64,000 nucleotides of DNA from Ignavibacterium sp. (GCA_032027145.1 JAVSMP010000001.1:2733116-2797115); one strand, 5' to 3'. Shown: positions 27,485-37,299, counted from the stretch's first letter. Notes: generated from the sequence alone by a model not told the origin. Numbers and translations are program-made.

Positions 27485-28027
27485 ATGCTAAAATCAAGAG
27501 TTTATTATTCTTTCGTTTTAGTCCTTTATTTTGTATTGGTATCCTGTTCAGCATCAACCGGAAGCCGGTATGAAAATGAAAACAATAGGGTTAATAATGA
27601 CAAACATAAAAGTACTACTCAAAAAGATGAAGAAAAATTAAACGAAGATTTTGATATAACGCCTTATAAAACGAAAATCACAATCGCTGAGAAGAAAACT
27701 ACTGAATCTGTTTCTGATGAAATTTGGTTTACATATAAGTCAAACTCTAACGAAGCAAAGAAAAAAACTATTGTTGGAAGCGCAGATGGTTTCAGAGTTT
27801 TGATTTTAATTACTGATGATATTGATGAAGCGAATCAAGTACGTTCAGAAATATATTTTAGTAATAAATCCGAAGAAGTTTATATTGATTTTGAACCGCC
27901 TTTTTATAAAGTAAAAATGGGCGATTTCGATTCTGAGCGAAACGCAAATGAACTTAGATTCAAGTTAAATCAGCAAGGTTATCTTGAAGCAAAAGTAATA
28001 AAAGATAAGATAAATAAGTTTGAATAA
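27485..28027 (+). CDS. SPOR-domain lipoprotein
   Basis: A 180-residue lipoprotein. The signal YSFVLVLYFVLVSC ends in a lipobox LVSC with cysteine 21. A low-complexity charged region (about 25-95) leads to a SPOR domain near 98-178: GFRVLILITDDIDEANQVRS, then PPFYKVKMGDFDSERNANEL and a final strand EAKVIKD. SPOR domains bind denuded glycan strands of peptidoglycan, often at division sites. Its stop overlaps the hutI start by one base, so the two are translated together although their functions are not obviously linked. Confidence 0.88.
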   Translation: MLKSRVYYSFVLVLYFVLVSCSASTGSRYENENNRVNNDKHKSTTQKDEEKLNEDFDITPYKTKITIAEKKTTESVSDEIWFTYKSNSNEAKKKTIVGSADGFRVLILITDDIDEANQVRSEIYFSNKSEEVYIDFEPPFYKVKMGDFDSERNANELRFKLNQQGYLEAKVIKDKINKFE

Positions 28028-29268
28028 TGAGGAAGCTGCTAACAGGTTTTGCACAAATAATTACCTGTAATACAAACGGCAATAATTGTAAACGGGGTAA
28101 TTACCTTTCCGATATTACTGCTCTTGAAAATCACTCTATAATTATTGAAGATGAAATAATTAAAGACATCATACCGGATTCTTCAATAGGTAATATAAAA
28201 GCAGAACAAAACTTAAATTTCAAAGGCAGAACTATTCTGCCAGGTTTAATTGATTGTCATACACATACAGCATTTGCCGGTTCACGGGCAAAAGAATTTA
28301 AGGAAAAGATAGCGGGTGTACACTATGAGGAAATTGCAAAACGCGGCGGTGGAATTTTAACAACTGTAAATGCAGTTAGAAGTTCATCATTTAAGGATTT
28401 AATTGAACTGATTAAACCAAGAGTTCAGGAATTTATTGCACAAGGTGTTACTACACTTGAAATTAAGAGCGGTTATGGATTGGATTTTGAGAATGAAATT
28501 AAATTACTTCATGCTATTAATTTTCTTGATGAAATCTTTCCGATAGATATCGTACCTACTTTTTTAGGTGCTCATACTTTTCCATCTGATTTTAAAGATA
28601 ATCATAAAGGATATGTTGATCTGATTATTGATAAGATGATTCCGCATATAGCAAAAAATAATCTTGCAGAATTTTGTGATGGATTTTGTGAAGCAACAGC
28701 ATTTAATTCCGAAGAAATTGATCAGATATTTACTTCTGCTGAAAAATCGGGATTAAAACTTAAACTGCATACTGAGCAGTTTAATAATGTAGGTGGTTTA
28801 GATATAGCCATTAAACATAATGCTGTAAGCGTAGATCATCTTGAGGTAATTGCTGAAAAGGATTTAAGTAGATTTGCGGATTCTGAAACAGTTGCAGTTT
28901 TATTGCCGGGTGTTTCTTTGTTTCTTGATTATGATTTTGCACCTGCGAGAAAATTGATTGAAAACAATGCTATTGTTGCTTTGGCGACTGACTATAATCC
29001 CGGCTCATCTCATATTCTTAACCTGCATTTAATTATGAGTCTGGCTTCTATAAAAATGAAAATGAAAATGGAAGAAGTAATCAATGCTGTTACAATTAAT
29101 GCGGCAAAGGCACTTAATAGGGAAAATGCAATCGGCAGTATTGAGCTGGATAAGAATGCTGATTTTGCAGTGTTTGATGTTGAAGATTATTCAGAAATTA
29201 TATACAATGCCGGAAGAAATCTGGTTACTCATACAATTAAAAACGGCGAAATAATTTTTCAAAGATAA
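28027..29268 (+). CDS. hutI: Imidazolonepropionase
   Basis: Amidohydrolase of histidine degradation that turns 4-imidazolone-5-propionate into N-formimino-L-glutamate. The 413-residue protein has the metal motif DCHTHTAFAGSRAKEF with H78 and H80, KSGYGLDFENEIKLL, FLGAHTFPSDFKD, LHTEQFNNVGG and the metal aspartate in ALATDYNPGSS. No hutH, hutU or formiminotransferase gene is adjacent. A one-base overlap joins it to the SPOR lipoprotein. It converges on the Ig-like lipoprotein gene with only 21 bases between. Confidence 0.94.
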   Translation: MRKLLTGFAQIITCNTNGNNCKRGNYLSDITALENHSIIIEDEIIKDIIPDSSIGNIKAEQNLNFKGRTILPGLIDCHTHTAFAGSRAKEFKEKIAGVHYEEIAKRGGGILTTVNAVRSSSFKDLIELIKPRVQEFIAQGVTTLEIKSGYGLDFENEIKLLHAINFLDEIFPIDIVPTFLGAHTFPSDFKDNHKGYVDLIIDKMIPHIAKNNLAEFCDGFCEATAFNSEEIDQIFTSAEKSGLKLKLHTEQFNNVGGLDIAIKHNAVSVDHLEVIAEKDLSRFADSETVAVLLPGVSLFLDYDFAPARKLIENNAIVALATDYNPGSSHILNLHLIMSLASIKMKMKMEEVINAVTINAAKALNRENAIGSIELDKNADFAVFDVEDYSEIIYNAGRNLVTHTIKNGEIIFQR

Positions 29269-29289
29269 TTAGCAGCTAAGACACTTTTA

Positions 29290-30942
29290 CTAAAACTCAA
29301 TGTTATAATCATTCACACTCCATCTTGGTCTAAGATTTAAAGTATCGGTAATAACTTTAAACTCTTCCGAAAACTCAAATGGCTCAGGGTAACCTTTAGA
29401 ATAATTATTACTGCTGTCTTTATCAGAATACACCCATAAAGTATAGATACCGGGATTAATCCTTTCGAAAGAATAAACAGATGTATTGTCAGGGATTGCA
29501 GTAAAAATTATTTTCTCATCTTTTAAGTTTTGTAAAATTATTTTAACATTTTCTTTCTTAGTGTTTATTTTACCTGAAAGACCTGTAAACTCAATTCCTG
29601 TTATCGTTGAAAACTTCAATGTAAAAACCGAATCTTTTTTATTTCCAGCAGCATCATAAAATCCTGAAAGATTAAGCGTAACTAAGTAATCAGTGTCCGG
29701 TTTAAGATCTTTTTCCGGTTTGATTTTCAAAATAGCGTTATCAATAAAAGTGCAGTTAAATGAAAGATTGTTTTTTAGAGTATCAGAAAACTGTATAAGA
29801 TTTTTAACATCTTTATTTGAAATAGCATCATCAAAGTGAATAAATATTTCAGGATTTTTAAAATCAGTTGTATTCCCCTTACCAGGCAAAGTATTGATAA
29901 TTTGGGGTGAATTGGTATCCGGTCTTTCAGAAATAATCAACTCATTCATTTCATTCTCAAATCTATTACCTGATGCATCAGTTAAAAACCTTCCTCTAAG
30001 ATAGTACAAGTTTTCTTTTATAAGCTGATGATTAAATACAAGAACAAGTTCGGTTTTCTTTGATTTGTTTAAATAAGAAAATTCTACTGAAATAATTTGA
30101 TTTAAAGTCGAATCAATAATAGAATAATTCTCCGGTGTATATGTAACAGAATCACATTCTTCACTTAAAGTAATTAAAATATGATTTCTATCAGTCATAA
30201 CAATATTGTGAATACGGGGTTTAACAGTATCAATTTTAGTAAGAAAAAAATCTAAGCCAGCAAATGATGAATCACTATTTAACAATGGGATATCAATAAA
30301 CGGCATTCCTATCAAATCCTGATCAGCCTGATAAAGAAGATCACGAAACTGATCTTTTACTGCAAACACTCTATATTCAGCTTCTGCCAAGCCTTTAAGT
30401 TGATAATCACCTTTAGATCCAACCTGTGAAATATAATCAGGTTTTCGTGAAAGATATTTTGTAGTATCATCTTTAAATCTATAAGCATAAATCAAAGTGC
30501 CGCCGGCATCTTTACCATATACTTTTCCGCTAATTACTCTTTTATCAATCTTATTGCTTTTAGAAAATGTAATTGAAAAAGCATCAGCCATTCTGTTTTT
30601 ATTATTTACATCAACTACATCGGTTCCGATTGTAACAACATAAGTTACACCGTCTTTTAGTCCTTCTGGAAAATAAACCTCAACTGATTTCCCGCTCCAG
30701 TTAATTTCTGGTTCCTTATCCAAAGCTGGTGAAATAAATAAAGCTTCTTTAAATGTCCTTTTATCAACATATTCAGAAAATTCAAATTCTATATAATCAT
30801 CATCAAAGTTGATGGCTTCATTTTCAGGATACGTAAAAACTATTTCAGGTGGAATTAAATCAATCTCTCCTCCGCCTGGGGGAAGCTGATTAGCACAGCT
30901 AACTAAAAATAAAAACGATAAAGAAAATAATATTGTTCTCAT
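29290..30942 (-). CDS. Ig-like domain (Big_5) lipoprotein
   Basis: A 550-residue lipoprotein with signal MRTILFSLSFLFLVSCAN (lipidated C16) followed by QLPPGGGEIDLIPPEIVFTY, the typical start of Bacteroidetes Ig-like lipoproteins. The first domain (about 30-130) is a Big_5/SbsA Ig-like fold (ENEAINFDDDYIEFEFSEYV ... TIGTDVVDVNNKNRM); a second similar domain occurs around 345-450 (TDYLVTLNLSGFYDAAGNKK). It probably sits in the outer membrane facing the periplasm or surface. Its start overlaps the mltG end by four bases, which suggests a cell-wall-associated role. Confidence 0.85.
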   Translation of the reverse strand: MRTILFSLSFLFLVSCANQLPPGGGEIDLIPPEIVFTYPENEAINFDDDYIEFEFSEYVDKRTFKEALFISPALDKEPEINWSGKSVEVYFPEGLKDGVTYVVTIGTDVVDVNNKNRMADAFSITFSKSNKIDKRVISGKVYGKDAGGTLIYAYRFKDDTTKYLSRKPDYISQVGSKGDYQLKGLAEAEYRVFAVKDQFRDLLYQADQDLIGMPFIDIPLLNSDSSFAGLDFFLTKIDTVKPRIHNIVMTDRNHILITLSEECDSVTYTPENYSIIDSTLNQIISVEFSYLNKSKKTELVLVFNHQLIKENLYYLRGRFLTDASGNRFENEMNELIISERPDTNSPQIINTLPGKGNTTDFKNPEIFIHFDDAISNKDVKNLIQFSDTLKNNLSFNCTFIDNAILKIKPEKDLKPDTDYLVTLNLSGFYDAAGNKKDSVFTLKFSTITGIEFTGLSGKINTKKENVKIILQNLKDEKIIFTAIPDNTSVYSFERINPGIYTLWVYSDKDSSNNYSKGYPEPFEFSEEFKVITDTLNLRPRWSVNDYNIEF

Positions 30943-31973
30943 TTGTTGTTTTTCTCTCTGACAATTTTCCGGTACTCAGCAACATATTTTAAATGTTCAG
31001 AATAAGTTTTTGCAAATTTATGTGCGCCATTTCCATCAGCTACAAAATACAAATAATTATTCTTTTCGGGATAAAGTGCAGCAAGAATTGCATCAGCGCC
31101 CGGGTTGTTAATCGGACCGGGAGGTAAACCTGAATATTTATAAGTGTTATAAGGCGATTCAATTTTCAAATCAGTATAAGTTAATCTTCTCCATCCACCG
31201 GTCAGCAAGTACTGGATAGTTGGATCTGCCTGAAGACGCATACCGATCCTAAGTCTGTTATGATAAACACCTGATATTATCGGCATCTCATCAGGCTGAT
31301 TTGTTTCTCCTTTAATGATGGAAGCGAGTGTTAAAACCTCGTGAACTGTAAATCCGATTTGTGATGCTCTTTTTTGTAATGAGTCATTAAAAAAATCTGT
31401 AAATGCTTTGTAAAATATTTTTATCGCTTCTTCGGGTGAAGAGTTTTCGTAAATCTTATAAGTTTTAGAAAATAAATATCCTTCAAGCGTGTTAACATTT
31501 AGCCCAAGTGATTTTATGAACTCTTTATCATTTGCAAGATTTACAAATGCTGCCGAATCAATTTTAACATCTCTTTTCACTTTAGCACCAAGCCATTTAA
31601 GCGTTTGTCCATCATTTATACGGATAGATCGCAAATAATCTGCTGGACCATTAACAAACAAATCAAGCAGATCCAAGTAACTAAGATCATTTGGAATCTT
31701 AAATCTTGCAGCTTTTATTTTTGTTTCTGCGCCATAAATAAATGCAGCCAATTTAAAATTAAATTTACCCGGGATTATTCCTTCGTTATAAAGTCTATCT
31801 GTTACATTTGAAAAAGTTTCACCTTCTTTAATTTCAAAAGTAAAAGGTGCACTTTTATCAAAGTGATTTGGGGTAAAAAAAGTATAATAACCTGCACCAA
31901 GTATTGCTAAAAAAACAGAAATAATCATTACCCATTGAAACTTGTTGAATATGTCGGATAGTTTTACAGACAA
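30939..31973 (-). CDS. mltG: Endolytic murein transglycosylase MltG
   Basis: Inner-membrane lytic transglycosylase that cuts nascent glycan strands and sets their length. The 344-residue protein has one N-terminal membrane helix (about 13-33), a LysM-like region including GETFSNVTDRLYNEGII, and the YceG catalytic domain with LTLASIIKGETNQPDEMPII near 215-234 and YHNRLRIGMRLQADPTIQYL. Of the usual two glutamates in this motif (EKE) only the second is kept here (KGE). NTYKYSGLPPGPINNPG and AHKFAKTYSEH are also conserved. Confidence 0.93.
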   Translation of the reverse strand: MSVKLSDIFNKFQWVMIISVFLAILGAGYYTFFTPNHFDKSAPFTFEIKEGETFSNVTDRLYNEGIIPGKFNFKLAAFIYGAETKIKAARFKIPNDLSYLDLLDLFVNGPADYLRSIRINDGQTLKWLGAKVKRDVKIDSAAFVNLANDKEFIKSLGLNVNTLEGYLFSKTYKIYENSSPEEAIKIFYKAFTDFFNDSLQKRASQIGFTVHEVLTLASIIKGETNQPDEMPIISGVYHNRLRIGMRLQADPTIQYLLTGGWRRLTYTDLKIESPYNTYKYSGLPPGPINNPGADAILAALYPEKNNYLYFVADGNGAHKFAKTYSEHLKYVAEYRKIVREKNNK

Positions 31974-31989
31974 ATACTTTATTATTGAT

Positions 31990-32129
31990 TTTTTAGAGTG
32001 AATAAATTATTAAGTGGTAATATAAAATAGTTAATTGAGAATAATAGCCCATAGTTCTGTATGTAATCATCTTTATTTAAACTTGAAACTTTAATCCAAT
32101 ACCTAAAATAAAACTTAGAACTTTTGCGA
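31990..32129 (-). other. Gap with a coding-like tail, possible barrel-protein relic
   Basis: Between mltG and tsaD the minus strand reads, in one frame, VIAKVLSFILGIGLKFQV then stop, and in another frame KDDYIQNYGLLFSINYFILP and on to a stop near 31982. Both look like final strands of an outer-membrane barrel, but there is no start codon and the frame changes. It may be decayed gene sequence; chance cannot be excluded. Confidence 0.25.
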
Positions 32130-33146
32130 TTACATTATTAAAAAATGATTTTCACTCAAAGCAGGAAATGTTTTACAAGAAAGCGTATCTCTAACTCCAT
32201 TTTCAAAAAGTGATTTTCCTCTGAATGCTATCATTGCAGCATTATCACCACAAAATTGTAAATCGGGAACAACTAAAATCTTTTTGTACTTCTCGGCAAT
32301 TTTTGTCATTTCGGATTTTAAATGAGAGTTTGCCGCAACTCCGCCTACAACTGAAATTGATTTAACTTCATATTGTTCAAGCGCACGCTTAACATTTCTG
32401 GTTAAAGCATTAACCGCAGCAGATTGAAAACAAGCAGCGATATCATTTTTATTCTGTTCACTCAATCTCTCAACACCGCCCTGCGATTGTATATAACGAA
32501 GCACTGCAGTTTTTAATCCGCTGAAAGAGAAGTTTAATTTTTGTTTAAGATCAGAAACCGGAAAGTTAATTTTGTCAGCATCACCAAACTTTGCAGCATT
32601 TTGTATCTTCGGTCCGCCGGGATAACCCAAACCGAGCAGCTTAGCTACTTTATCAAAAGCTTCGCCAACTGCATCATCAACGGTATTGCCAAGCTTATAT
32701 ATTTCAGTAAAACCTTTTACCAAAAGCAAAAGTGTATGCCCGCCTGAAACAACAAGACACAGAAATGGAAACTCAGGTTTTTGAGGCATTAAAAACCCTG
32801 AGAAAATATGTCCTTCAATATGATTAACACCTATGAATGGTTTATTCATTCCAAGTGCAAGACCTTTTGCATAAGTTAGTCCAACTAATAAAGCACCAAT
32901 TAAACCGGGTCCTGCAGTTGCAGCAATTAAATCAACATCAATTAAATCTATTCCGGATTTTTTTAAAGCATCCTTAACTAGCGGATTAACAATTTGCAGA
33001 TGTGCACGGCTGGATAGTTCAGGTACAACACCGCCATAATTTTTATGAAAATCCTGAGAAGAGATCAGGTTTGCAGAAAGTATATCATCTTTTATTACAG
33101 CTACTGAAGTTTCATCACAAGAACTTTCAATACCGAGAACAATCAT
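32130..33146 (-). CDS. tsaD: tRNA N6-adenosine threonylcarbamoyltransferase TsaD
   Basis: Catalyses the last step of t6A37 formation on ANN-decoding tRNAs together with TsaB and TsaE. The 338-residue protein shows LGIESSCDETSVAVI at the start, metal-binding histidines in GVNHIEGHIFSGF (about 107-119), FPFLCLVVSGGHTLL and SVVGGVAANSHLK. All are Kae1/TsaD hallmarks. It overlaps the end of the proline dehydrogenase gene by four bases. TsaB and TsaE are not in the window. Confidence 0.96.
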   Translation of the reverse strand: MIVLGIESSCDETSVAVIKDDILSANLISSQDFHKNYGGVVPELSSRAHLQIVNPLVKDALKKSGIDLIDVDLIAATAGPGLIGALLVGLTYAKGLALGMNKPFIGVNHIEGHIFSGFLMPQKPEFPFLCLVVSGGHTLLLLVKGFTEIYKLGNTVDDAVGEAFDKVAKLLGLGYPGGPKIQNAAKFGDADKINFPVSDLKQKLNFSFSGLKTAVLRYIQSQGGVERLSEQNKNDIAACFQSAAVNALTRNVKRALEQYEVKSISVVGGVAANSHLKSEMTKIAEKYKKILVVPDLQFCGDNAAMIAFRGKSLFENGVRDTLSCKTFPALSENHFLIM

Positions 33147-34048
33147 CTTTTACCGAAAGTTAAAAAGCTCTTGGCTATATGACCAGCAACTGATGGATTT
33201 TCTTTTAAGCGTCTTACTGAGTATGCATACCAATCTTTACCAAATGGTACATAAATTCTAATTTTATAACCATCATTGTTTATCTTGTCGCGTAAATCTT
33301 CTCTTACACCAAGCAGCATTTGGAATTCAAACTTATCTTTAGAAATATTTTTTTCTTTGATTCGCTTATATGCTTCATCAATAAGGTATTTGTCGTGAGT
33401 AGCAATACCTACATAATTTCCATCCTTAAACATTGCATCAAGAAGCTTTAAATAATTATTTCTAACTTCTTGTTTATCCTTATAAGCAATTGAAGCCGAC
33501 TCAACATAAATTCCTTTACAAAGTCTGTAATTAGTTCCAATTTTATTTAATGTAATAACATCATCATAAGACCGGCGCATATACGATTGAATAACAACAC
33601 CAACATTTTTATAATCCTGATAAATACGCTTATAAACATTGATTGTCTTATCTGTATATGGAGAATCTTCCATATCAATACGCACAAAGTTCTTAATCTC
33701 AGCTGCTTTTTTAACAATTTCAAAGATCTGCTGGTAAGCAAATTCTTCATCGATTGCCAGACCCATTTGTGTTGGTTTGATTGACAGATTAGCTTTTAAC
33801 TTATTTTGTTCGATAGCTTCTAAAACTTCAATAGCTTCATTTTTACAACGGATTGCTTCTTCTTTATTAGAGACTGATTCGCCAAGTACATCCATTGTTG
33901 CGTAAATACCTATTGAATTTAATTTTTTTACATAATCAACAGCAGCTTGAAGTGTAACACCAGCGATATATTTTTTAGAAAAGAATCCAACAACCGGTTT
34001 AGGCATCAGTTGTACAATTTTAACGATAAGATGATTGATAGCTTCCAC
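33143..34048 (-). CDS. Proline dehydrogenase
   Basis: FAD enzyme that oxidises proline to pyrroline-5-carboxylate and passes electrons to quinone. The 301-residue, monofunctional protein has the PRODH barrel: FVRIDMEDSPYTDKT (about 141-155), GVVIQSYMRRSYDDV, NYRLCKGIYVESASIAY, GIATHDKYLIDEAY and the substrate-binding YSVRRLKENP near 277-286 with the paired arginines. No pyrroline-5-carboxylate dehydrogenase domain is attached. It is coupled to tsaD by a four-base overlap, a pairing without an obvious metabolic reason. Confidence 0.92.
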   Translation of the reverse strand: MEAINHLIVKIVQLMPKPVVGFFSKKYIAGVTLQAAVDYVKKLNSIGIYATMDVLGESVSNKEEAIRCKNEAIEVLEAIEQNKLKANLSIKPTQMGLAIDEEFAYQQIFEIVKKAAEIKNFVRIDMEDSPYTDKTINVYKRIYQDYKNVGVVIQSYMRRSYDDVITLNKIGTNYRLCKGIYVESASIAYKDKQEVRNNYLKLLDAMFKDGNYVGIATHDKYLIDEAYKRIKEKNISKDKFEFQMLLGVREDLRDKINNDGYKIRIYVPFGKDWYAYSVRRLKENPSVAGHIAKSFLTFGKR

Positions 34049-34219
34049 AAAATACTCCTGAATTTTTGCTTTACAAATTTAGTGTATTTTACAGATGTAA
34101 TAAAAATACAGTTTTGTGTTTTTTTGTTGTGTTTGTTTGTTTAGCAGAATATTAAAATTACCATAGGTTTAATAATATCTTTAATAAACTCAGGTTTGAA
34201 TTGAATGAAAGAAGCTGTA

Positions 34220-34804
34220 CTACAAAATACCTAACGATAGAAGCAGCAAGTTAAATTTGGAATGCAAATCATCAATACTCCCGTCATTGGCAAAGATAAA
34301 ATCAGCACGTTTTCTTTTTTCATCTTCAGCAATTTGGCTGGATTCGCGTTTAACAAAATCTTCTTCTGTTATACCCGATTTAAGCTTTCTTTGTAAACGA
34401 ATATTTCTGTCAGAAATTATCAACACTACATAATCAAACATTCTTTCCATATCGGCTTCGTATATCAAAGCAGATTCCACAAAAACTGTTTTATTATCTT
34501 TTTCCAGACTCTTAATTGTATCATTAATCGATTTGATAACTCTTGGATGAAGTATAGATTCAATCTTATTCAAACTAACAGGATCAGAAAAAACCTTTTG
34601 AGCTAGATATTTAATATCAGGTTTATTGTTTATAAATGATTGTTTTCCAAAAGCTTTAATTATTTCATTACGAACTTCAGAATCCTTACTTAGGATTTCT
34701 TTTGAAATATCATCGGCTTTTAAAACAATAAATCCCTTTTTCTCAGCAAAAGAAGAAAAGAGGCTTTTACCAGATCCGATATTTCCGGTGATAGCAATTT
34801 TCAT
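34220..34804 (-). CDS. coaE: Dephospho-CoA kinase
   Basis: Final enzyme of coenzyme A synthesis, phosphorylating the 3'-hydroxyl of dephospho-CoA. The 194-residue P-loop kinase has GNIGSGKS at 7-14, KADDISKEIL near 29-38, a HPRVI segment around residue 85, and VFVESALIYEADMERMFDYV (about 105-124). It is the last gene of the minus-strand block that starts with thrS, 36 bases after rny. Confidence 0.94.
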   Translation of the reverse strand: MKIAITGNIGSGKSLFSSFAEKKGFIVLKADDISKEILSKDSEVRNEIIKAFGKQSFINNKPDIKYLAQKVFSDPVSLNKIESILHPRVIKSINDTIKSLEKDNKTVFVESALIYEADMERMFDYVVLIISDRNIRLQRKLKSGITEEDFVKRESSQIAEDEKRKRADFIFANDGSIDDLHSKFNLLLLSLGIL

Positions 34805-34840
34805 TTTTTAAATTAAGCTCATAAACAATACCATATTAAC

Positions 34841-36403
34841 TTACTTTGCAATTCCGATCTTTCTTACTTCACGTATAACTACCACTTTAATTTGTCCCGG
34901 ATATTCCATCTCTTCCTCAATCTTCTGAGCGATTTCACGGGCTAATCTATCTGCAACGATATCATCAACTTTATCATTTTCGACCATAACTCTTATTTCT
35001 CTACCAGCTTGTATTGCATAAGTTTTAGCAACACCTTCAAATGATTTAGCCATTTGTTCCAGATTTTCCAATCGTTTAACATAGCTTTCCAATGGCTCTC
35101 TTCGTGCACCGGGTCTTGCACCGCTTATTGCGTCAGCAGCTTGAACCAATGCTGCAATCGGATGCTCCATTTCAATATCTTCATGATGTGATCCAACTGC
35201 ATTTACAACAATAGGATGCTCTTTGTATTTCTTAGTAAGATCATAACCAAGTAAAGCATGCGGACCCTCAACATTCTTATCAACTGTTTTACCAACATCA
35301 TGTAATAATCCGGCTCTTTTTGCAAGTATGGGATCAAGTCCCAGTTCAGCCGCCATAATTCCTGTAAGATATCCTACCTCAATACTGTGCTGTAACAGAT
35401 TCTGTCCATAGCTGGATCTGTATTTCATTTTGCCAACAAACTTAATAAGATCAGAATGCATATTATGAAGTCCAAGCTGCAGAATAGTATTTTCACCTTC
35501 TCGTTGAATTTCTTCTTCGAGTTCCTGAGTAACTTTTTCAACAACTTCTTCAATTCTTGCAGGATGTATTCTGCCGTCAGCAATCAATCTTTCTAGTGAT
35601 AATCTTGCAATCTCTCTTCTAAACTGATCAAAAGATGAAAGGATAACAGCTTCCGGAGTATCATCAACGATAACATCAACACCTGTGGCGGATTCAAAAG
35701 CACGTATATTTCTTCCCTCTTTACCGATTATTCTTCCCTTCATTTCATCGTTTTGAATTTGAACTACCGAAACAGTAGTTTCAATAGAATAATCGGCTGC
35801 AGTTCTTTGAATAGCCTGAACAATTATTTTCTGAGCTTCTTTTTTAGCATCAGTTTTTGCGCGGTCGTGTATTTCTTTAATGGTTTGTGAAGCATCAATC
35901 TTTGCCTGATTAATCATGTTTTCAACCAGCATTTTCTTTGCTTCTTCAGAGGTCAAACCTGAAATCTTCTCAAGTTTGTCATTCTGTTCAGCTTCAAGCT
36001 TTTTAATCTCAACATTTTTTTCATCAAGATTTATTTTAAAATCCTGAAGTTGTTTTTCAAGTTTTCTTAATTCTTTTTCTTTTTGAAGCACCAGATCAAA
36101 TTTTTTCTCGCTGTTTTCTTCACGTTGTTGAACTTGTTTTTCAAGATTTTGTAATTTTTGTTTTTTCTGATTTACTTCATTGTCAAATTCAACTTTTTTC
36201 TTGTACCACTCGTCTTTAACTTCAAGAAGTTTTTCTCTTTTAAGATTCGCAGCTTCTTTTTTGGCATCCTGAATTACTTGTTCGGCTTTTTCTTCTGCTG
36301 CACTAATACTTTTTTTGCCAACTCTAGTGTTGAACATCCATCCTAAATAAAAGAACAGAACAATCAGCACTACTATCATTGGTATTATAATAATCAGATC
36401 CAT
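34841..36403 (-). CDS. rny: Ribonuclease Y
   Basis: Membrane-anchored endoribonuclease that starts mRNA decay. The 520-residue protein has an N-terminal membrane helix (3-25), a long coiled coil (about 35-200, rich in K, E, Q), a KH domain with [20 protein letters not shown], and an HD domain with [15 protein letters not shown] and [15 protein letters not shown]. The HD pair provides the metal site. Architecture and length match the family exactly. It lies directly downstream of the 6S RNA candidate and zapA. Confidence 0.97.
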   Translation of the reverse strand: MDLIIIIPMIVVLIVLFFYLGWMFNTRVGKKSISAAEEKAEQVIQDAKKEAANLKREKLLEVKDEWYKKKVEFDNEVNQKKQKLQNLEKQVQQREENSEKKFDLVLQKEKELRKLEKQLQDFKINLDEKNVEIKKLEAEQNDKLEKISGLTSEEAKKMLVENMINQAKIDASQTIKEIHDRAKTDAKKEAQKIIVQAIQRTAADYSIETTVSVVQIQNDEMKGRIIGKEGRNIRAFESATGVDVIVDDTPEAVILSSFDQFRREIARLSLERLIADGRIHPARIEEVVEKVTQELEEEIQREGENTILQLGLHNMHSDLIKFVGKMKYRSSYGQNLLQHSIEVGYLTGIMAAELGLDPILAKRAGLLHDVGKTVDKNVEGPHALLGYDLTKKYKEHPIVVNAVGSHHEDIEMEHPIAALVQAADAISGARPGARREPLESYVKRLENLEQMAKSFEGVAKTYAIQAGREIRVMVENDKVDDIVADRLAREIAQKIEEEMEYPGQIKVVVIREVRKIGIAK

Positions 36404-36436
36404 ATTAACATTCTCCGGCTGTATAGTTTATTAAAT

Positions 36437-36631
36437 ACCGACACTGCCGCCGCTAATAGGAAAAACCCTATAAGCACGGTGGGAAAGCGCTCGAAAGCTT
36501 TTTACTTCCACTGCTCTGAAACAAGTTCAGAATCTCCGACAAGTCGGGGTGAGGCCTGTAATACACTCCGAAGTTCACAATCCCTGTTTAATTTAACTGT
36601 TAGTTTTTCATTAAAAAAACGGCAGTGCGGT
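36437..36631 (-). ncRNA. ssrS: 6S RNA candidate
   Basis: On the minus strand a sequence of about 195 bases is closed by a terminal stem: ACCGCACTGCCG at the 5' end (36631-36620) pairs with CGGCAGTGTCGGT at the 3' end (36449-36437) with one mismatch. The 3' part contains GCGGCGGCAGTGTCGG, very like the 3' end of E. coli 6S RNA (GCGGCGGCATCTCGG). Inner segments can form an imperfect long hairpin with an open central bubble. Size and position just downstream of zapA are those of ssrS in many bacteria. 6S RNA mimics an open promoter and binds the housekeeping RNA polymerase. I have not folded it computationally. Confidence 0.75.
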
Positions 36632-36635
36632 AAAC

Positions 36636-36932
36636 TTAAGATGGGTCAGACATTTCAGGTTCTTTAAGAAGAAGCTTTATTCTTTTAATCTTATCTGTAG
36701 CTTGAATTAGAAATTCACGGTTTTTATTCTTCTCGATAAATAAATCATAAGCAATATTCAAACAGGCAATAATTGCAATAGTCTGTGCCGGCTGATCTGG
36801 CAATTCATCCTTAGTTTCTTCCATCACTTTATTAACATAAAGTGCCAGTTCTTTTGCAATTTCTTCATTCTCAACCAAAAGAGAATATTCTTTATCAAAT
36901 ATTTTAATTTTAAGCTTCTTTTTTTCTGTCAT
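36636..36932 (-). CDS. zapA: Cell division protein ZapA
   Basis: Small FtsZ-ring-associated protein that cross-links FtsZ filaments. From ATG at 36932 it has 98 residues: MTEKKKLKIKIFDKEYSLLV is the typical beta hairpin start, followed by EEIAKELALYVNKVMEE, then QTIAIIACLNIAYDLF in the C-terminal helix that forms the dimer coiled coil. A TTG at 36956 would add eight residues but has no better ribosome site. It stands between a coiled-coil protein gene and the 6S RNA candidate. Confidence 0.9.
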   Translation of the reverse strand: MTEKKKLKIKIFDKEYSLLVENEEIAKELALYVNKVMEETKDELPDQPAQTIAIIACLNIAYDLFIEKNKNREFLIQATDKIKRIKLLLKEPEMSDPS

Positions 36933-36975
36933 TGAACTATCTTCACCATCAAACAATCATTTAATTTATAAGAAC

Positions 36976-37299
36976 TTAAACCTGCCTGGAACCAGACAGA
37001 TGAAAATCAATTTTAGAAATAATATCCTGTAATTTTAGTTTTAAGTTTTCTTTCTCCTTGCTATTTAAAGAATTAAATATATTTCCTTCTTCGTCCTGTT
37101 TAACTAAAACAATTTCCTGCTCCATATCTATAATTTTTTTTTGCAGAAACGCGTTTTCCTGACGAAGTTTTGCAATTTGTATTTCAAGTTCGGTTTTGCG
37201 TATTTCAGTATCTTTTAATCTGCTGCCAATTGTGGCAATCTCTGCTTCGATTGCAGAAAGATCCTGAATTATGGTATCGTATTTAGCCAGATCTACCAA
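36976..37299 (-). CDS. Small coiled-coil protein, unknown
   Basis: A 107-residue protein, cytoplasmic by its composition, dominated by heptad repeats (about 8-75: EAEIATIGSRLKDTEIRKTE, QIAKLRQENAFLQKKIIDME). No enzymatic motif is present. It starts one base after the pheT stop and precedes zapA by about 40 bases. By position and fold it could act with ZapA in the division ring, like the unrelated coiled-coil ZapB, but sequence similarity to ZapB is not evident. Confidence 0.75.
   Translation of the reverse strand: MVDLAKYDTIIQDLSAIEAEIATIGSRLKDTEIRKTELEIQIAKLRQENAFLQKKIIDMEQEIVLVKQDEEGNIFNSLNSKEKENLKLKLQDIISKIDFHLSGSRQV

Noticed and set aside
36437-36631. 6S RNA candidate read on the plus strand
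   Set aside because: The GCGGCGGCA 3' end similarity and the zapA orientation both point to the minus strand.
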